64,000 nucleotides of DNA from Imbroritus primus (GTDB lineage Bacteria; Pseudomonadota; Gammaproteobacteria; Burkholderiales; Burkholderiaceae). This document shows positions 1 to 8,417 of this stretch, piece by piece. The notes beneath the pieces were generated by a model. The model did no database searches and was not told where the DNA came from. It worked only from the letters and a program-made list of their open reading frames with translations. Numbering within the stretch: position 1 is the stretch's first letter; each line of letters starts with the position of its first letter. Made by a program: the position numbers and the translations under genes. The stretch is taken from positions 248,001-312,000 of the forward strand of contig AKCV02000026.1 in the NCBI GenBank assembly GCA_000272025.2, in the 5' to 3' direction.

Positions 1-333
1 GCCGAACGGTTCGGCCTGTGCATTCGAGTAAGCAAAGGTGATGTCGTGTATGCCCGCCATGCGCATGGCAGCGAGGCACATGGGGCATGGCTGGCCGCTG
101 GCATAGACGGCGCAGCCGTCGAGCCGCGTACTGCGCAGCGCCTGCCCGGCGGCACGCAAGGCCAGCAGTTCCGCATGCGCGGTCGGGTCGTGATCCGCCT
201 GCATGCGGTTGACACCGCGTGCGATGATGCGGCCTTCCTTGACCACCACGGCGCCGAAGGGCCGGCCTCCCTCTTGTACGTTTGCCAGCGCCAGCGCGAT
301 GGCTTCATCCAGGAAGAGGTTGTGCGTCGTCAT
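1..333 (-). CDS. Nucleoside/guanine deaminase-type CMP/dCMP deaminase, C-terminus cut by window edge
   Basis: Reading leftwards from the ATG at 333, the frame stays open for 111 codons to the first base of the window, so only the N-terminal part is present. It carries the zinc-binding signature of the cytidine/guanine deaminase superfamily: HAE at about residues 53-55 (proton-shuttling Glu) and PCPMC about 30 residues later. The N-terminal phrase GGRPFGAVVV is typical of the guanine deaminase/tRNA adenosine deaminase-like branch. The expected role is hydrolytic deamination of a purine or related base in the cytoplasm. The substrate cannot be decided from the fragment. It diverges from the LysR gene that starts at 530. 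Confidence 0.85.
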   Translation of the reverse strand, partial: MTTHNLFLDEAIALALANVQEGGRPFGAVVVKEGRIIARGVNRMQADHDPTAHAELLALRAAGQALRSTRLDGCAVYASGQPCPMCLAAMRMAGIHDITFAYSNAQAEPFG

Positions 334-529
334 CGGAATATCGGTGTTCTGGTATCAGATCCGGCGAGGCATACTGTCGACTGCGCGGGGGCCGGATGGA
401 AATCAATCTTGAATGGTGGGACATTACGTGGGCCGCACCAGACCGCAGCATGCCGGCAATCACGGCGTCAGCATGCGCGTGCGCCCAGTATGCCACCAGA
501 TCGAACTTGCCGCTGAGACCACTCCAGAC
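334..529. promoter_or_regulatory. Divergent intergenic region between the deaminase and the LysR gene
   Basis: About 200 bp separate the two divergently oriented starts, so promoters for both genes must lie here. LysR regulators commonly act on the divergent neighbour, so the deaminase is a candidate target. I saw no clear palindromic LysR box. Confidence 0.3.
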
Positions 530-1462
530 ATGAATATCACCATCCGCCAGCTCAAGGTTTTTGTCGCGGCTTACCAGACACGCAGCTTCACGCTGGCGGG
601 TGAGCGCATGCACATGACGCAATCGGCGGTCAGCAAGATCTGCCGCGAGCTCGAGGATGCGCTGGAGTTCCAGTTGTTCGAACGTTCCGCGCGCACCTTG
701 ACTCCGGTCGACGGCGCAGCGGAACTGTATGCGCTGGCGCTCGAGATCCTTGCGTCTGTCGATGTGGCCGAACGCAGTGTCCGCAGCCTCAAGTCGCTGG
801 ATCGTGGGCGCGTGCATATTGCCGCGTCGCCCCTCATCATGGCTAGCCTCATGGCGCCCGCCATCCAGGTCTTTCATGCCGAGAATCCCGCCGTGCATCT
901 GGAGTTGTACGAGCTGACCACGGATGAGGGGATCGACCATGTCCTGAACGGCAAGGCCGATGTCGCGCTGGTTTCGATGGCCGAGCCGCATCCCAAGCTG
1001 CAGCGGCGGGAGGGGTACCGCAGCAGCATGTGGGTTGCCTGCCGTCCCGAACATGCCCTGGCGGCAGCCCCCAGCGCCACGCTGGCGGCGCTCGCAGCCT
1101 ATCCGCATATCGGCCTGCGCGCAGGCTATGGCTTCGGCCGCATCGTCAACCAGGTGCTGGCGGGCGAGGGCCTGGAATTCACCTCGGTGATCGGCGGCGG
1201 ATCGCTGATGTCGAGCCTCGCGCTGTGCCGGTACGGCGCGGGTATTGCGCTGATTCCCGGCTACGTCACCGAGCTCGCGCAATCGCTCGGGCTGGCCGTG
1301 GTGCCGATCGAAGGCGATGCGATTGCCCACAAGCTGTATCTCGTCAGCCGCATCAACACACGCCTGTCGCTCGCCGCAGCGCGCTTCCTGGCGATTGCGG
1401 AGGAGACGATCCTGGGCATTTCACATGCAGCGGATGGCGTAGTCGCAGATCAACCATCGTAG
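530..1462 (+). CDS. LysR-family transcriptional regulator
   Basis: A 310-aa protein of ordinary LysR length. The winged helix-turn-helix covers about residues 1-60 (IRQLKVFVAAYQTRSFTLAG, then TQSAVSKICRELEDAL), followed by a linker helix and a substrate-binding domain from about residue 90. The frame opens upstream at 413, but the canonical LysR N-terminus begins at the ATG at 530. The effector and targets are unknown; the divergent deaminase or the convergent enolase-superfamily gene are candidates. It ends 21 bp before the stop of the converging gene at 1484. Confidence 0.9.
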   Translation: MNITIRQLKVFVAAYQTRSFTLAGERMHMTQSAVSKICRELEDALEFQLFERSARTLTPVDGAAELYALALEILASVDVAERSVRSLKSLDRGRVHIAASPLIMASLMAPAIQVFHAENPAVHLELYELTTDEGIDHVLNGKADVALVSMAEPHPKLQRREGYRSSMWVACRPEHALAAAPSATLAALAAYPHIGLRAGYGFGRIVNQVLAGEGLEFTSVIGGGSLMSSLALCRYGAGIALIPGYVTELAQSLGLAVVPIEGDAIAHKLYLVSRINTRLSLAAARFLAIAEETILGISHAADGVVADQPS

Positions 1463-1483
1463 CGGCATTCCCGCCGCCAGCGG

Positions 1484-2611
1484 CTATGCCCGTATCGAAA
1501 CGTACTCGACCTGATATTGCTGGAGCTTGTGCGGATCCACCATCGCACCCCAGCCAATGTGCCTTGGCACCTGCAGCGTACCGCCGGACAGGTCGAGCGG
1601 ACTGACGCAGATATCGTCACGCATTTTCAACGGGCCTACGGCTTCGAGTCCGTCCATCACGGCGTGCGTGCTCGCGGCCACTGCCACTTCTGCGAGGGTG
1701 CTGATGCCCAGACCAAAACCGTGGCCGATCACGACAGGCATGCCTGCCGCCGCGGCCGTGTCGATCATGGCGCGCGTGCGCAGCAGGCCACCCTGCTTCA
1801 TGACCTTGAGCTTGATGATGTCTGCCGCACCTGCACGGATGACATCGATCAGGCTCGCATGGTCCGTGATGGCCTCGTCCGCCATGATGGGCATCGGCAC
1901 GGCACGGCGCACCTCTGCAAGCCCTGTCAGATCATCGGCTGCGACCGGCTGTTCGAGCAGTTGCAGTTCCGCCGGCGCGAGCGCACGGCCGAGCGCAATA
2001 CTGTCAGCCACGGAATAGGCTGCGTTGGCATCGGCACGCAAGGCCATGCTATCACCCACGGCCGCACGCACTGCCATGACGCGCGCGCGATCTTCCTCCA
2101 CCCCACTGCCCAGCTTGATTTTGGCCGAGCGAAACCCGCGTGCCTGCCATTCCTTTGCTTCCTGCGCCGCTTGAGACGGGGCGACTAATCCGATCCATGC
2201 GTTGAAGTGAACAGTGTCGCGTACGCGCCCGCCCAGAAGCGCGCTAACGGGTAGCGCGCTTGCCTGTGCCACAGCATCGAAGCATGCCATCTCTAATGCC
2301 GCCTTGGCTTCGAAGTCTTGTGCGGATTGCGCATCAAGTTTGGCCAAAATAGCATTGGGTTGACGTGCATCCATGCCAAGCAGACACGGCCCGAGTTGGG
2401 CATGTAATGCCGTGAGTGTGTCCTCGACCGAAGCTGCGGAGTATCCCGGGATTGGATCGACATTGCCATAGCCACTGCCACCATCCGTATCGACTCTTAC
2501 GATGATGCTGTGCTGTTCCGTAGTATGGGCATACGCATTGCGAAAGCCTTCACCTCGGAGTGGTACAGCAACACGGAAAATTTCGATGCAACGGATGGTG
2601 AGCTGAGTCAT
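1484..2611 (-). CDS. Enolase-superfamily enzyme, muconate lactonizing (MLE) subgroup
   Basis: A 375-aa protein if translation starts at the ATG at 2611; the frame extends 5' to 2743 without recognisable homology. Superfamily residues are visible: the KxK pair (K164/K166 in SAKIKLG), metal ligands D194 (RADAN), E220 (LLEQP) and D245-E246 (MADEA), and a second lysine motif DIIKLKVMKQGG (about 265-273). A lysine on both sides of the active site is the hallmark of the MLE subgroup (cycloisomerases, dipeptide epimerases, racemases) rather than the His-Asp dehydratases. The reaction is cofactor-free apart from Mg2+. Substrate unknown. The broken Bug gene at 2664 lies just upstream on the same strand. 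Confidence 0.85.
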   Translation of the reverse strand: MTQLTIRCIEIFRVAVPLRGEGFRNAYAHTTEQHSIIVRVDTDGGSGYGNVDPIPGYSAASVEDTLTALHAQLGPCLLGMDARQPNAILAKLDAQSAQDFEAKAALEMACFDAVAQASALPVSALLGGRVRDTVHFNAWIGLVAPSQAAQEAKEWQARGFRSAKIKLGSGVEEDRARVMAVRAAVGDSMALRADANAAYSVADSIALGRALAPAELQLLEQPVAADDLTGLAEVRRAVPMPIMADEAITDHASLIDVIRAGAADIIKLKVMKQGGLLRTRAMIDTAAAAGMPVVIGHGFGLGISTLAEVAVAASTHAVMDGLEAVGPLKMRDDICVSPLDLSGGTLQVPRHIGWGAMVDPHKLQQYQVEYVSIRA

Positions 2612-2663
2612 ATGGGGCACCCGTGCGGACACGGGTGTCAAATTTGCAGATGTTGTCACGCGG

Positions 2664-3150
2664 TCAATCCACCTTGGCCCCAGATTCCTTAATAATAGCG
2701 GCGTATTTACTGATTTCAGCCTTCCAGAATGCCGAGAATTCATCGCGACTGTTGCCTACTGGGTCTGCACCCGCCTCGGTAATGCGAGCCCGCACTTCCG
2801 GTAGATGCAGAATCGCGGTGGCGTCACGATTAATTTGGTCCAGAATCGCAGCAGGCGTTCCTTTGGGCGCGAACAATCCGTACCAGTTGAGAACTTCAAA
2901 GTCTTTGGTTCCCAACGCTTCGTTCATCGTTGGAATATCAGGCAGTGCTGCCATACGTTTGGTTGACGTCACCGCCAGACCAGTCAGGCGTTTATCGCGT
3001 ACATATTGCACCACCAACGGAGCCGAGGAAAACGAGGTGTCAACGTGTCCTGCCAGCACGTCGGCAACAGCAGGAGAGCCGCCACGATAAGGAATGTGCG
3101 ACAGGCCCATTTTCAGTTTGGTTTCCACCAGGGCGCCAGTCCACTCCGGA
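2664..3150 (-). pseudogene. 5'-truncated Bug-type (TTT) periplasmic binding protein gene
   Basis: The frame encodes the C-terminal half of a Bug-family solute-binding protein: HIPYRGGSPAVADVLAGHVD, then ALPDIPTMNEAL and NWYGLFAPKGTPAAILD, through to the usual C-terminus. The signal peptide and the whole first lobe (normally about 130-150 residues) are absent. Recognisable homology stops near 3140, and the remaining 5' frame up to 3248 reads into the start of the opposite-strand gene at 3215. The right boundary given is approximate. It probably once formed an operon with the enolase-superfamily gene at 1484. It is very unlikely to make a functional binding protein. Confidence 0.8.
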
Positions 3151-3214
3151 ATGTACGGCTTTGCTCCGTTCAGCTTTCTGGCAAGATAATGGCTCGCCCT
3201 CGATGGAGATGCCC

Positions 3215-3985
3215 ATGCGCCTGCTCGATTTTTCCTCCTGGCAGACATTGCTCACCACGATCGTAGGTCTTGCGCTGATTACCTTGATTGGCGTTGGCAT
3301 TCGTTTGGTCGTCATGCAAACGATTCAACAGCGCCGCGAGCGCGAGAACCGTCAGATTAACGAACGATTGCGCACGCTCATTGCTGCATACAAAGTTCTA
3401 GGCGGATCATTCACTGGTGACCTCTCGGTGGATCCGACCCACCTACGCGATATCCGCATGCGACAGGTTCAACTGCAGCGTACGGAGCCCGACTCAGATG
3501 GCTTGGAGGATGAAGACCTACCGTTACCGCTCGGGTCTGATCGCGCTCGCCGTGTTCGTGACGCGGTTGAGGCTGCGTTATCTGACATCATGCTCTTGGG
3601 CACAGAGGAGCAGGTGCGCCTCGCTGCAACAGCCGCTCATGATCTCGTTGCTGGGCGCAGCATTCGCACGGCAGAGCTCGTCGTGTCGCTCCGTACCTTC
3701 ATACGCGGGGTGCTTGATCTAGAGCCCGTGCCTGAGTCGCTGACCATACCGAGCCAAGGACCCACGCGTCCTGCCAGCGCGGGAATGCGTGGCGGTGGAT
3801 CTGGTGCGGGTGGAAGAGGCGGGCCAGATGGTCCTGGCGGCGGACGTGGCGGCGGTCGAGGTGGCGGTGGTCGAGGTGGCGGTGGTGGCGCTGCAGGAGG
3901 CGGCGCGGCCATGGGCCTTGGCATGGGTGCTGGCTTGGGCGCTACGGGTGGTGCGGAAGCGGCGGAGTCACCAGGCGATCGCTAG
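3215..3985 (+). CDS. Hypothetical membrane-anchored protein with glycine-rich tail
   Basis: A 256-aa protein of unknown function. One N-terminal hydrophobic segment (about residues 8-30, LLTTIVGLALITLIGVGIRL) is followed by a charged helix (QQRRERENRQINERLRTLI), a soluble middle part with heptad-like helices, and a C-terminal tail of about 75 residues made almost wholly of Gly, Arg, Ala and Pro (RGGG repeats). GGAG sits 6 bases before the ATG at 3215; in-frame ATGs at 3203 and 3209 are alternatives. The topology suggests a single membrane anchor. It lies against the broken Bug gene on the opposite strand and has no functional neighbours, which fits insertion as a foreign cargo gene. Confidence 0.6.
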   Translation: MRLLDFSSWQTLLTTIVGLALITLIGVGIRLVVMQTIQQRRERENRQINERLRTLIAAYKVLGGSFTGDLSVDPTHLRDIRMRQVQLQRTEPDSDGLEDEDLPLPLGSDRARRVRDAVEAALSDIMLLGTEEQVRLAATAAHDLVAGRSIRTAELVVSLRTFIRGVLDLEPVPESLTIPSQGPTRPASAGMRGGGSGAGGRGGPDGPGGGRGGGRGGGGRGGGGGAAGGGAAMGLGMGAGLGATGGAEAAESPGDR

Positions 3986-4220
3986 TTCCATCAGCGCGTT
4001 CCAGCCCAAGAAAGTCGGGAGCACTCTTTATATAGAGAGGAGCCATCATCCCCGCATCGGGCGCGGCCTGTTCGTCCACCTAGGGGTGATCCCTGACTAG
4101 GCAATCAGACAGCTTCGCTCTATACTGGTCCGACCAATTTAATCGTGCCAGTTGGCGCATGGGTGCATCCGGTGGCTGGTTGGTCGCCCACCCTGTTCCA
4201 CGGTTGGGGACACAAACAGT
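3986..4220. promoter_or_regulatory. Promoter region of the hydroxyacid catabolic unit
   Basis: This stretch holds no credible gene. It carries the operator at 4126-4136 and should contain the promoter for the genes starting at 4221. Confidence 0.4.
4126..4136. promoter_or_regulatory. FadR/GntR-type operator, site 1
   Basis: TGGTCCGACCA is a perfect inverted repeat around one central base, of the TGGT-N3-ACCA form bound by FCD-domain GntR repressors (PdhR, LldR and FadR class). Its right flank AATTT matches the second site at 6572-6590. It lies 85 bp before the first gene of the unit. The FadR-type regulator encoded at 9604 is the obvious ligand. Confidence 0.65.
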
Positions 4221-5249
4221 ATGAAGGATCAACAAAGCAGGCCTATCGTCTTGTTGACGGGGTCCGTTGAGCGAGACGCGTTGGAACGTATCCAGGCGCA
4301 CGCCGACATTCGCATGACCACGGCGACGACCCTCGACGATTTTGTCGCCGCCGCACGCGACGTAGATATCATCGTGGTGCGTGCTCCGCTACCCCCAGGT
4401 TTGTTTGCGCACACCCCGCGCTTGCTCGCGACGGTGCGACATGGGGTGGGTGTCGATTTGATTCCCGTCGAGGAGGCCAGTGCGCATGGGATTGCCGTTA
4501 CCAACGTGCCAGGCTCCAATGCGCGCGGCGTCGCCGAGTACGTCGTCGGCCAGGTGCTGGCATTGACGCATCAGATATTTCAGGCGGATCGTCTCGTACG
4601 CACCACGGGGTGGTCAGCCGCGCGCGAACGTTCTGATTTCAGCGTCGAGGCAGGTGGCCGCACCGTCGGCTTGATCGGCGTCGGCCAGATCGGGCTCGAA
4701 GTTGCCAGAATGTGCCACGACGGATTGAACATGCGCGTCGTGGGCGCACGCCGCGGCGATGCGCCATTGCCGCCCTACATCGAAAAAGTTTCCACTGACG
4801 AAGTTTTTGAGCGCGCAGATGTGGTGGTCTTGGCGTGTCCATTGACACCTGAGACGCGCGGTCTTGCCAACGCCGATCGCTTGGGCCGCATGCGCCCGGG
4901 TTCCTATCTGATTAATGTGGCACGCGGCGCTGTTCTCGATGAAGTCGCTCTATTGCGTGAACTGCACGGTGGCCGACTCGCAGGTGCCGCTCTCGATGTA
5001 TTTGGCACTCAGCCTTTGCCTGCAGACTCGCCCTTGTTGCAACACCCGAACGTCGTCGCGACGCCGCATTTTGCCGGCGCCACGTACGAAAGTCTGCGTG
5101 TGATGGGCATGACTTGTGCTGAGCAAATTATCGACCTCTTGCAAGGGCGAGTACCGCGCAACCTCGTGAACCAAGACGCGCTCGCAGCCATTGAAGCGCG
5201 GCTGACGCGCTTACGGGCAGGTTTTGCGCGCGTCAATATCGCCCCATGA
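4221..5249 (+). CDS. D-isomer-specific 2-hydroxyacid dehydrogenase family protein
   Basis: A 342-aa NAD(P)-dependent oxidoreductase. The Rossmann motif GVGQIG is at about residues 153-158. The catalytic Arg (R235 in NVARGAV) and His (H283 in TPHFAGAT) are present. The usual third catalytic residue, the Glu 29 positions after Arg in the DVFxxEP motif, is Gln264 (DVFGTQPLP). Expected chemistry is interconversion of a 2-hydroxyacid and a 2-oxoacid; the substrate is not predictable, and the Glu-to-Gln change may alter pH dependence or rate. The start at 4221 is preceded by GGGGA. It is the first gene after operator site 1, followed by an FMN hydroxyacid oxidase. Confidence 0.85.
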   Translation: MKDQQSRPIVLLTGSVERDALERIQAHADIRMTTATTLDDFVAAARDVDIIVVRAPLPPGLFAHTPRLLATVRHGVGVDLIPVEEASAHGIAVTNVPGSNARGVAEYVVGQVLALTHQIFQADRLVRTTGWSAARERSDFSVEAGGRTVGLIGVGQIGLEVARMCHDGLNMRVVGARRGDAPLPPYIEKVSTDEVFERADVVVLACPLTPETRGLANADRLGRMRPGSYLINVARGAVLDEVALLRELHGGRLAGAALDVFGTQPLPADSPLLQHPNVVATPHFAGATYESLRVMGMTCAEQIIDLLQGRVPRNLVNQDALAAIEARLTRLRAGFARVNIAP

Positions 5250-5333
5250 AATGGGTTCGCATCCGAGGCACATCGATGTCTCCGGAGCGAGACCCACAGG
5301 GGAGCGCGCGCCATAGGCAGGCGGAGGTAGTCA

Positions 5334-6533
5334 ATGCGTAATGTCTCTCTCGCTCATAGCATTGATACGCTGCGGGACATTGCTCGCCGGCGTTTGCCTC
5401 AGGCAATCTTTGATTACTTTGATGGCGGCGCCGATGACGAGTTCACGCTCAACGGCAATCGTTCCGCCTTTGATTCCACCTGGATCGTACCGCGCGCCCT
5501 GGTCGATGTATCCAGCGTCTCGCTAGCCTGCGAGCTGGTCGGTGGAGCGGCCTCAATGCCGCTCGCCATTGCACCAACCGGAGGCATTGGCTTCGGGCGC
5601 AAAGGCGCGGATATCGACATTGCGCGCGCCGCAGTCGCCGCCGGTATTCCCTACACTCTATCCAGCTCGGCCACGGCATCCATCGAACAAATTGCAGAGG
5701 AGGCGCCTGGCCGTCTCTGGTTTCAAGCCTACATGTTGCGCGACAAAGCGTGGCAGGCGCACTTAATAGAACGTGCCCTAGCGGCCGGATACGAGGCACT
5801 GGTCATTACGGTGGATCTCCCTGTCGGGGGTAAGCGCGAGCGCGATTTTCGTAACCATCTTTCGTTTCCCATTCACTTCACACCACGCAATCTATTCGAC
5901 TTTGCAATGCACCCGTGCTGGGCCTATGGCTTGTTGCGCCACGGTCTGCCCGTCGCGGAAAACCTGCGCGGCATGCGTCCGCCTGAGCCAGACGTAGCGC
6001 GCATCACGCCAACGTTGGGGCGCATGTGCGATCCCTCGTTCGACTGGCACGCATTGCAGGTCATACGTGACACGTGGCCACGCACGCTCATCGTCAAAGG
6101 CATTCTGCACGCGGCCGACGCAGAACGGGTCTGTGAGCTTGGTGCGCAGGCAGTGGTGGTTTCCAATCACGGTGGGCGACAACTGGATGGCGCGCTGCCA
6201 GCACTGCGCGCACTCCCTGCCGTGGTGCGAGCGGTGCGTGGGCGTATTCCCGTGTTGGTGGATGGCGGTGTACGCCGGGGAACGGACATTCTCAAGGCGC
6301 GAGCACTGGGTGCCCAAGGCGTGCTGACTGGGCGTGCCGCCTTGTGGGGTGCCATGGCGGACGGGCAAGACGGTGCGACGCATGCCCTCGCCATTCTGCG
6401 TTCCGAGCTGGAGCGGGCGATGCAACTCAGCGGTGTGAGAGCGGTTGCGGACATTTCACCAGCGCTTCTCCATGGAAACGCCAACGACATCGCGATAGAT
6501 GGATGCTCGGCATGTCTACCGCCGAAGCATTAA
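5334..6533 (+). CDS. FMN-dependent alpha-hydroxyacid oxidase/dehydrogenase
   Basis: A 399-aa TIM-barrel flavoprotein of the lactate/mandelate dehydrogenase and glycolate oxidase family. FMN and active-site elements are all visible: FQAYM (about 130-134), the FMN lysine in IVKGI (K255), catalytic His279 and Arg282 in SNHGGRQLDG, and the phosphate-binding DGGVRRGTD (310-318). It should oxidise an L-2-hydroxyacid to the 2-oxoacid. Together with the upstream D-type dehydrogenase, both stereoisomers of a hydroxyacid could feed one oxoacid pool; this is inference. The second operator (6572-6590) separates it from the next gene. Confidence 0.88.
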   Translation: MRNVSLAHSIDTLRDIARRRLPQAIFDYFDGGADDEFTLNGNRSAFDSTWIVPRALVDVSSVSLACELVGGAASMPLAIAPTGGIGFGRKGADIDIARAAVAAGIPYTLSSSATASIEQIAEEAPGRLWFQAYMLRDKAWQAHLIERALAAGYEALVITVDLPVGGKRERDFRNHLSFPIHFTPRNLFDFAMHPCWAYGLLRHGLPVAENLRGMRPPEPDVARITPTLGRMCDPSFDWHALQVIRDTWPRTLIVKGILHAADAERVCELGAQAVVVSNHGGRQLDGALPALRALPAVVRAVRGRIPVLVDGGVRRGTDILKARALGAQGVLTGRAALWGAMADGQDGATHALAILRSELERAMQLSGVRAVADISPALLHGNANDIAIDGCSACLPPKH

Positions 6534-6571
6534 AGGGTTTCTCCGTATTTGCAGGGGGTCATTAGCTGGGT

Positions 6572-6590
6572 AAATTGGTATGACCAATTT
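6572..6590. promoter_or_regulatory. FadR/GntR-type operator, site 2
   Basis: AAATTGGTATGACCAATTT has perfect 8-bp arms (AAATTGGT/ACCAATTT) around three bases. This is a near-ideal operator of the FadR subfamily (PdhR/LldR type). It is 42 bp before the aldolase start at 6633, so it probably overlaps an internal promoter for the downstream genes. It shares the TGGT-N3-ACCA core with the site at 4126. Confidence 0.8.
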
Positions 6591-6632
6591 GGTTCAACAA
6601 TCAGGGCAATAGGGAAAGGGAGCAAGAGCATC

Positions 6633-7352
6633 ATGGATGAACAGCAACTGCGTCGTGATCTGGCCGCGGTTTTTCGCGTATGCGCTCGGCGCGACTGGAA
6701 TGAGAATCTTGGCAATCACCTCAGCGTGTCGTTGCCCAACGAGGACGGTCACTTTCTCGTCAACCCACGCGGTAAGCACTTTCGGCAGGTGCGCGCGAGC
6801 GATCTGATCGTGTGCGATCTCGACGGGAACACCGTGCGCGGCGAAGGAAAAATCCGCCCGGTGGCCTTTCACATTCATGCACGCATTCACAAAGCCCACC
6901 CGAACGCAGCCGTGCTGTTGCACGTGCATTCCCCCTATGCCACCGCCTTGTCTGGCATTGATATGTTCCGTTTCGGGCGCGTATTCAATGCCAACCTGTT
7001 GCTGAACGATCGCATTGTTTATGACGACGCCAAGAACGGCTCCGTCAGTGGCGTTGAAGAGGGTGACCGCCTCGCCAGTTTACTCGGCAACAAATCCATT
7101 CTCTTTATGGCCAGTCATGGCGTACTCGTCGCTGGCGGCGACATCGCCACGGCTTTTTACGAGTTGTGCATGTTCGAACGTCTGTGCATGAACACCCTGC
7201 AGGCCATGAGCACAGGCGCCAAATTGCGCGATCTACCGGAGTCGCTGCTGATTCCTTCGCATGTCCCAATTCAGAAGTACGTTGATCCCGAAATGCATAT
7301 GACGGCTTGGCACGACATGTTGTCGCGCGAAGAACCCGACTACTGCCATTGA
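6633..7352 (+). CDS. Class II aldolase/adducin-family protein
   Basis: A 239-aa zinc-dependent aldolase of the fuculose-1-phosphate aldolase/ribulose-5-phosphate 4-epimerase fold. Metal-ligand motifs are HVHSPYA (about residues 98-104) and SHGV (about 167-170). Glycine-rich segments such as NLGNHLSV near residue 26 form the phosphate/substrate site. Members of this fold cleave or decarboxylate sugar acids and related compounds, which fits the hydroxyacid enzymes around it. The start at 6633 lies downstream of operator 2; the longer frame from 6549 would run through the operator and is not favoured. Confidence 0.85.
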   Translation: MDEQQLRRDLAAVFRVCARRDWNENLGNHLSVSLPNEDGHFLVNPRGKHFRQVRASDLIVCDLDGNTVRGEGKIRPVAFHIHARIHKAHPNAAVLLHVHSPYATALSGIDMFRFGRVFNANLLLNDRIVYDDAKNGSVSGVEEGDRLASLLGNKSILFMASHGVLVAGGDIATAFYELCMFERLCMNTLQAMSTGAKLRDLPESLLIPSHVPIQKYVDPEMHMTAWHDMLSREEPDYCH

Positions 7353-7385
7353 ATCGCTGGAACTTAAAAACGAGTGGAGGAGACA

Positions 7386-8378
7386 ATGACGATGTTAAAA
7401 AAACTCAAAAAGCATGCCATCCTGGGTGCAATGATCGGTGCGTGTGTGGGTTTGTTCAGCAGTGTGGCACAAGCTGCTTACCCGGAGCGTGAAGTTCGCT
7501 ATATCGTGCCTTGGTCCCCAGGCGGCGTTTCCGACGCCATTGCGCGCATTGTCGCTGCCGAAGCCGCCAAAGAAGGCATGACGATTATCGTGGAGCATGC
7601 GCCTGGTGCTTCCGGCACCATTGGTCTGGCCAAACTGGCGGCTGCCAAGCCCGATGGCTACACCATTGGTAGTGCAACGTCTTCGCAACTCGCCATGGTG
7701 GCGCAGGGGCTCACCAAAACCAAGAATGATGAATTCACTTACCTCAATCTGACTTCGGTTGAGTACTTCGTTCTTGCGGTACCTGGAACCTCATCCTTTG
7801 ATTCAATCAAAGGCTTCATGGAGCATGCCAAAAAACGCGACGGCAAACTGTCGATTGGCACCGCTGGTTCCAACAACATTCCTCACATCCTGGCAGCCAA
7901 CACGGCCGCAGCCGCAGGCACACCTTACATTCATACGCCGTATCCGGGCGCTACCAAAGCATTGACCGATCTCGCCGGTGGTCAGATTGATGCAGTGATC
8001 GCTAAGCCTTCAGAAAGCCGCGCTTTGATTGAGGCTGGCAAGATCAAAGCGATTGCGCTCTATGCTGACAAACGCGTTGGCATGCTGCCCAACACGCCAA
8101 CGTTTGCAGAGCATGGGCTGAACATGTTCCCGCAGGGTCCGCTCACGCAAATGTCATGGCTCGCCGGTCCCGCTGGCATGCCGGCTGATGTCACCAACAA
8201 ACTGATCAGCGTGTTCGAAAAGGCAGTTCAAAGCCCTGCCTTTAAAGAATACGCAGAGAACGGTGGATTCTCGGCCCTGAACGTCAAGGGTGCTGAACTC
8301 CGTAAGCAGGTAGACGCCGTGCAAGCGACCATGGATCGAGTCGCGCCACAGCTCTTCAAAGCCAAACCAGCCAACTAA
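7386..8378 (+). CDS. Bug-type (TTT) periplasmic solute-binding protein
   Basis: A 330-aa protein with a typical signal peptide (KKLKKHAILGAMIGACVGLFS, cleavage near AQA at about 27-29). The Bug/TctC fold follows: EVRYIVPWSPGG, AKPDGYTIG and the second-lobe motif HTPYPGATKALTDLAGGQIDAVI. Such proteins bind carboxylates in the periplasm and normally deliver them to TctAB membrane subunits, which are not encoded in this window. A strong GGAGG ribosome site precedes the ATG at 7386. Its position between aldolase and dehydratase suggests that the ligand is the hydroxyacid or sugar acid used by this unit. Confidence 0.9.
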   Translation: MTMLKKLKKHAILGAMIGACVGLFSSVAQAAYPEREVRYIVPWSPGGVSDAIARIVAAEAAKEGMTIIVEHAPGASGTIGLAKLAAAKPDGYTIGSATSSQLAMVAQGLTKTKNDEFTYLNLTSVEYFVLAVPGTSSFDSIKGFMEHAKKRDGKLSIGTAGSNNIPHILAANTAAAAGTPYIHTPYPGATKALTDLAGGQIDAVIAKPSESRALIEAGKIKAIALYADKRVGMLPNTPTFAEHGLNMFPQGPLTQMSWLAGPAGMPADVTNKLISVFEKAVQSPAFKEYAENGGFSALNVKGAELRKQVDAVQATMDRVAPQLFKAKPAN

Positions 8379-8417
8379 AAGTGAAATGCCGTACCGTGCG
8401 GCGCGCATGAGGATGTT

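Noticed and set aside
413-529. N-terminal extension of the LysR gene from the ATG at 413
   Set aside because: The extra 39 residues have no homology, and the LysR domain starts exactly at the ATG at 530.
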